A stretch of DNA of 64,000 bases. It comes from Doryteuthis pealeii. Taxonomy: Eukaryota > Mollusca > Cephalopoda > Myopsida > Loliginidae. The translations under genes were made by a program, and so were the position numbers. The DNA lies in assembly GCA_023376005.1 (NCBI GenBank), contig CM042145.1, positions 61,521,228 through 61,585,227 of the forward strand, read 5' to 3'. The notes under the pieces were generated by a model, which worked only from the letters and a program-made list of their open reading frames with translations, was not told the DNA's origin and did not search any database. Shown here in pieces: positions 63,301 to 64,000 of this stretch (the stretch's first letter is position 1; each line of letters opens with the position of its first letter).

Positions 63301-63324
63301 GTCTTAAAACAGCAAGAAGATTAT

Positions 63325-63435
63325 AAATAACTGCATAACAAAGAGCTTTAAAAGCGGTAAAAATTTATACTTATTTCCGATATCGTGTTTGGGTTAACGG
63401 CTCACCGGTTCCATTTTCTGTTATATTAACCGTTA
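63325..63435. repeat. Unclassified repeat shared with 55630-55765
   Basis: CATAACAAAGAGC.TTAAAAGCGG and GGGTTAACGGCTCACCGGTT. Confidence 0.7.
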
Positions 63436-63487
63436 AAATCTTAACCGGGTCTGTTAATATTTATGCTCTTGGTGGAAAAAGAAGTAG

Positions 63488-63640
63488 TAATTGGTTGGTT
63501 GGTTGGATTTTACGGCATGTCAATCCTTGTTGGGTTATTTTTTAATTTTCTTGATAGGTACACAATTTTTTTAAAATTATTTTTAAATACATTTTTAAAA
63601 CTTATTTAACCCATAGATGGGACCCTAACAGATACAACCA
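63488..63640 (-). mobile_element. X 3' part
   Basis: TTGGTTGGTTGGATTTTACG to GATGGGACCCTAACAGATAC. Confidence 0.85.
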
Positions 63641-64000
63641 TTCCGTGTTGGTTTGGTTTGTTTTGCGGCATATCAACCATGGTGGGTCATTTAATGCCGA
63701 CAAAAGTTTGAAATAAATTCCTTAATGGATACTCAATTTTTTTATAAACACATTTTTCTATTTAACCTATAGATGGGACTAACAGGTACAACCTTCCGGG
63801 TCAGAGTGGACCAGGGATAAATGGATCCCCAGACCTGAAACCTCACCATCAGATAGTTTAACGTCATTCCCAGGACATGAAGACCCTCACACACCGCCTT
63901 CTAGCACATACATGATAAAAAGGGTTGGAGCTTGCCATAAAGGTAATAGGGTTGAGGCAATATGTGCTAGGCCTTGACGTGCCCGTCTAGCCTAAAGACC
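63641..64000 (-). mobile_element. X retroposon, cut by the window edge
   Basis: CGTGTTGGTTTGGTTTGTTT, TGCGGCATATCAACCATGG ... CTTGACGTGCCCGTCTAGCC. Same orientation as the neighbouring partial copy. The head would lie beyond 64000. Confidence 0.88.

Overview
This window looks like animal intergenic or intronic DNA. It is AT-rich, saturated with dispersed repeats and microsatellites, and I see no convincing host protein-coding gene, rRNA operon or functional tRNA gene. The repeat mix (tRNA-derived SINEs, a 5S-rRNA-derived SINE, Penelope-like, Ty3/gypsy, LINE and mariner relics, two non-autonomous Helitron families and long-TIR MITEs) suits an invertebrate with a large, transposon-rich genome. 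I cannot name the species or phylum from sequence alone. Most open reading frames are chance products of repeats; the coding matches I accept are all decayed transposon genes.

The dominant element, called 'X' here, is a retroposon of about 580-600 bp present as roughly 40 full or partial copies in both orientations. Full copies run from a CCCTGTCGG-like 5' head to a 3' tail reading GGCATTAAATGACCCA...GATATGCCGTAAAACAAACC. One copy (45155-45736) has a perfect 11-bp target-site duplication inside a Helitron. A 5S-rRNA-derived SINE (40386-40594) and a tRNA-like SINE (37203-37398) carry the same 3' tail, so three different 5' heads appear to be attached to one 3' module. SINE-L (tRNA-derived, TTTACTTAC tail) and SINE-T (tRNA-derived, other tail) are further families.

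Helitron-like families are defined by termini. HelA starts TCTTATTATAATGG and ends with a GCACCC/GGGTGC hairpin plus CTAG. HelB starts TCTATATTAATACTCG and ends with a CTGTGG/CCACAG hairpin plus CTAG. The best-preserved copies sit exactly between A and T. They act as hosts for later insertions: a GC-rich tandem array (17358-18182), a MITE (40773-41262), an X element (45155-45736) and an apparent solo LTR (61525-62035).

Layout. 0-5 kb: MITE, SINE-L, Penelope-like ends, HelB, a LINE 3' coding relic, and a local duplication. 5-11 kb: HelB, head-to-head HelA copies and Penelope relics including a GIY-YIG domain. 11-22 kb: mixed SINEs, X copies, the GC-rich array and local duplications. 22-29 kb: two long pyrimidine tracts, X, HelB and a Tc1/mariner-type MITE. 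29-38 kb: a MITE with an 8-bp target duplication, X, an inverted SINE-L pair, HelA and a gypsy pol relic. 38-41.6 kb: a candidate promoter, a 1.27-kb TGAA-type satellite, the 5S SINE and HelA with a nested MITE. 42-64 kb: mostly X copies, two apparent solo LTRs and one related LTR, LINE and mariner relics, and a 25-bp tandem repeat.
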